Part shown: positions 6,184 to 6,342 of the stretch, one piece after another
Position numbering within the stretch: the first letter of the stretch is position 1
How the letters are laid out: the number at the start of each line of letters is the position of its first letter
NCBI GenBank assembly: GCA_029856295.1
Contig: JAHQWS010000145.1
Coordinates: 1-6,342 of the forward strand
Source: Promethearchaeia archaeon
GTDB taxonomy: Archaea > Asgardarchaeota > Lokiarchaeia > Sigyniarchaeales > SOKP01
Direction of reading: 5' to 3'
Length of the DNA stretch: 6,342 bases
The notes under the pieces: generated by a model
What the model saw: only the letters and a program-made list of their open reading frames with translations
Databases searched by the model: none
What the model was told of the DNA's origin: nothing
Position numbers and translations under genes: made by a program

Positions 6184-6342
6184 GAATAAAACTTTTATTC
6201 TAATTTATTTAATAAAATTAAAGACATTAAAACACCAATAAAAAATGAAATACTTATAGCACTTCTTGATGGTCAATGGCATTCTGAATTAGAATTAATA
6301 AGAGTTACAAAAAAACAACATAATTTCGTTGGAGCGGTAACT
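6182..6342 (+). pseudogene. Winged-helix/HTH-like gene with apparent one-base frameshift, cut by the right edge
   Basis: From 6190 to the right edge, one + frame encodes 51 residues, including NKIKDIKTPIKNEILIALLD and GQWHSELELIRVTKKQ. This reads like the first helices of a winged-helix DNA-binding domain: a helix ending LLDG, then a helix like HSELELIRV. That frame has a TAA at 6187-6189 and no ATG, GTG or TTG start. ATG 6182 is in the neighbouring frame, where translation ends after 19 residues. Adding one A to the AAAA run at 6188-6191 joins ATG 6182 to the long frame as MNKNFYSNLFNKIKD. So there is either a true one-base deletion or a homopolymer error in the sequence. A non-canonical start inside the long frame is the other option. 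Family assignment is tentative and the 3' end is outside the window. Confidence 0.55.

Overview
The window is AT-rich DNA that most resembles an archaeal chromosome, probably an Asgard (Lokiarchaeia-like) lineage. The lineage call is inference. It rests on the A/T-biased codons with AGA arginine, AAGGT/AGGTG Shine-Dalgarno motifs beneath archaeal-type TATA boxes, a membrane-anchored CotH-kinase-like protein, and a short winged-helix-type protein at the right edge. No rRNA, tRNA or CRISPR array is visible.

Layout. (1) About 3-1259 (+): a CotH-family kinase-like protein. Its frame is open to the left edge and includes an N-terminal membrane anchor. (2) 1260-1617: a gap between convergent genes. 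It holds a relatively GC-rich, hairpin-rich block bracketed by a 16-bp inverted repeat, perhaps a small non-autonomous element, an insertion-sequence relic or a structured RNA. (3) 1618-2814 (-): a GT4-type glycosyltransferase. (4) 2815-3054: a gap with a nested imperfect palindrome and a T-rich terminator. (5) 3055-4029 (-): an extended-SDR NDP-sugar 4-epimerase. (6) 4030-4325: a divergent promoter region. (7) 4326-4973 (+): a PIG-L/LmbE-type zinc deacetylase. (8) 4997-5989 (+): a GNAT-like acyltransferase that probably starts at an ATA codon. (9) 5998-6183 (-): the C-terminal remnant of a ParB/sulfiredoxin-like protein. (10) 6182-6342 (+): the start of a winged-helix-like gene with an apparent one-base deletion, running off the right edge.

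Genes 3, 5, 7 and 8 look like a glycan or glycoconjugate module. An epimerase could supply UDP-GalNAc/UDP-Gal, a glycosyltransferase could add a sugar to a lipid or other acceptor, a deacetylase could free a sugar amine, and an acyltransferase could re-modify it. The GT4 plus PIG-L plus GNAT combination also recalls mycothiol/bacillithiol and GPI-anchor chemistry, but no cysteine ligase or other pathway-specific gene is present. The right end shows decay: a truncated gene next to a frameshifted one.
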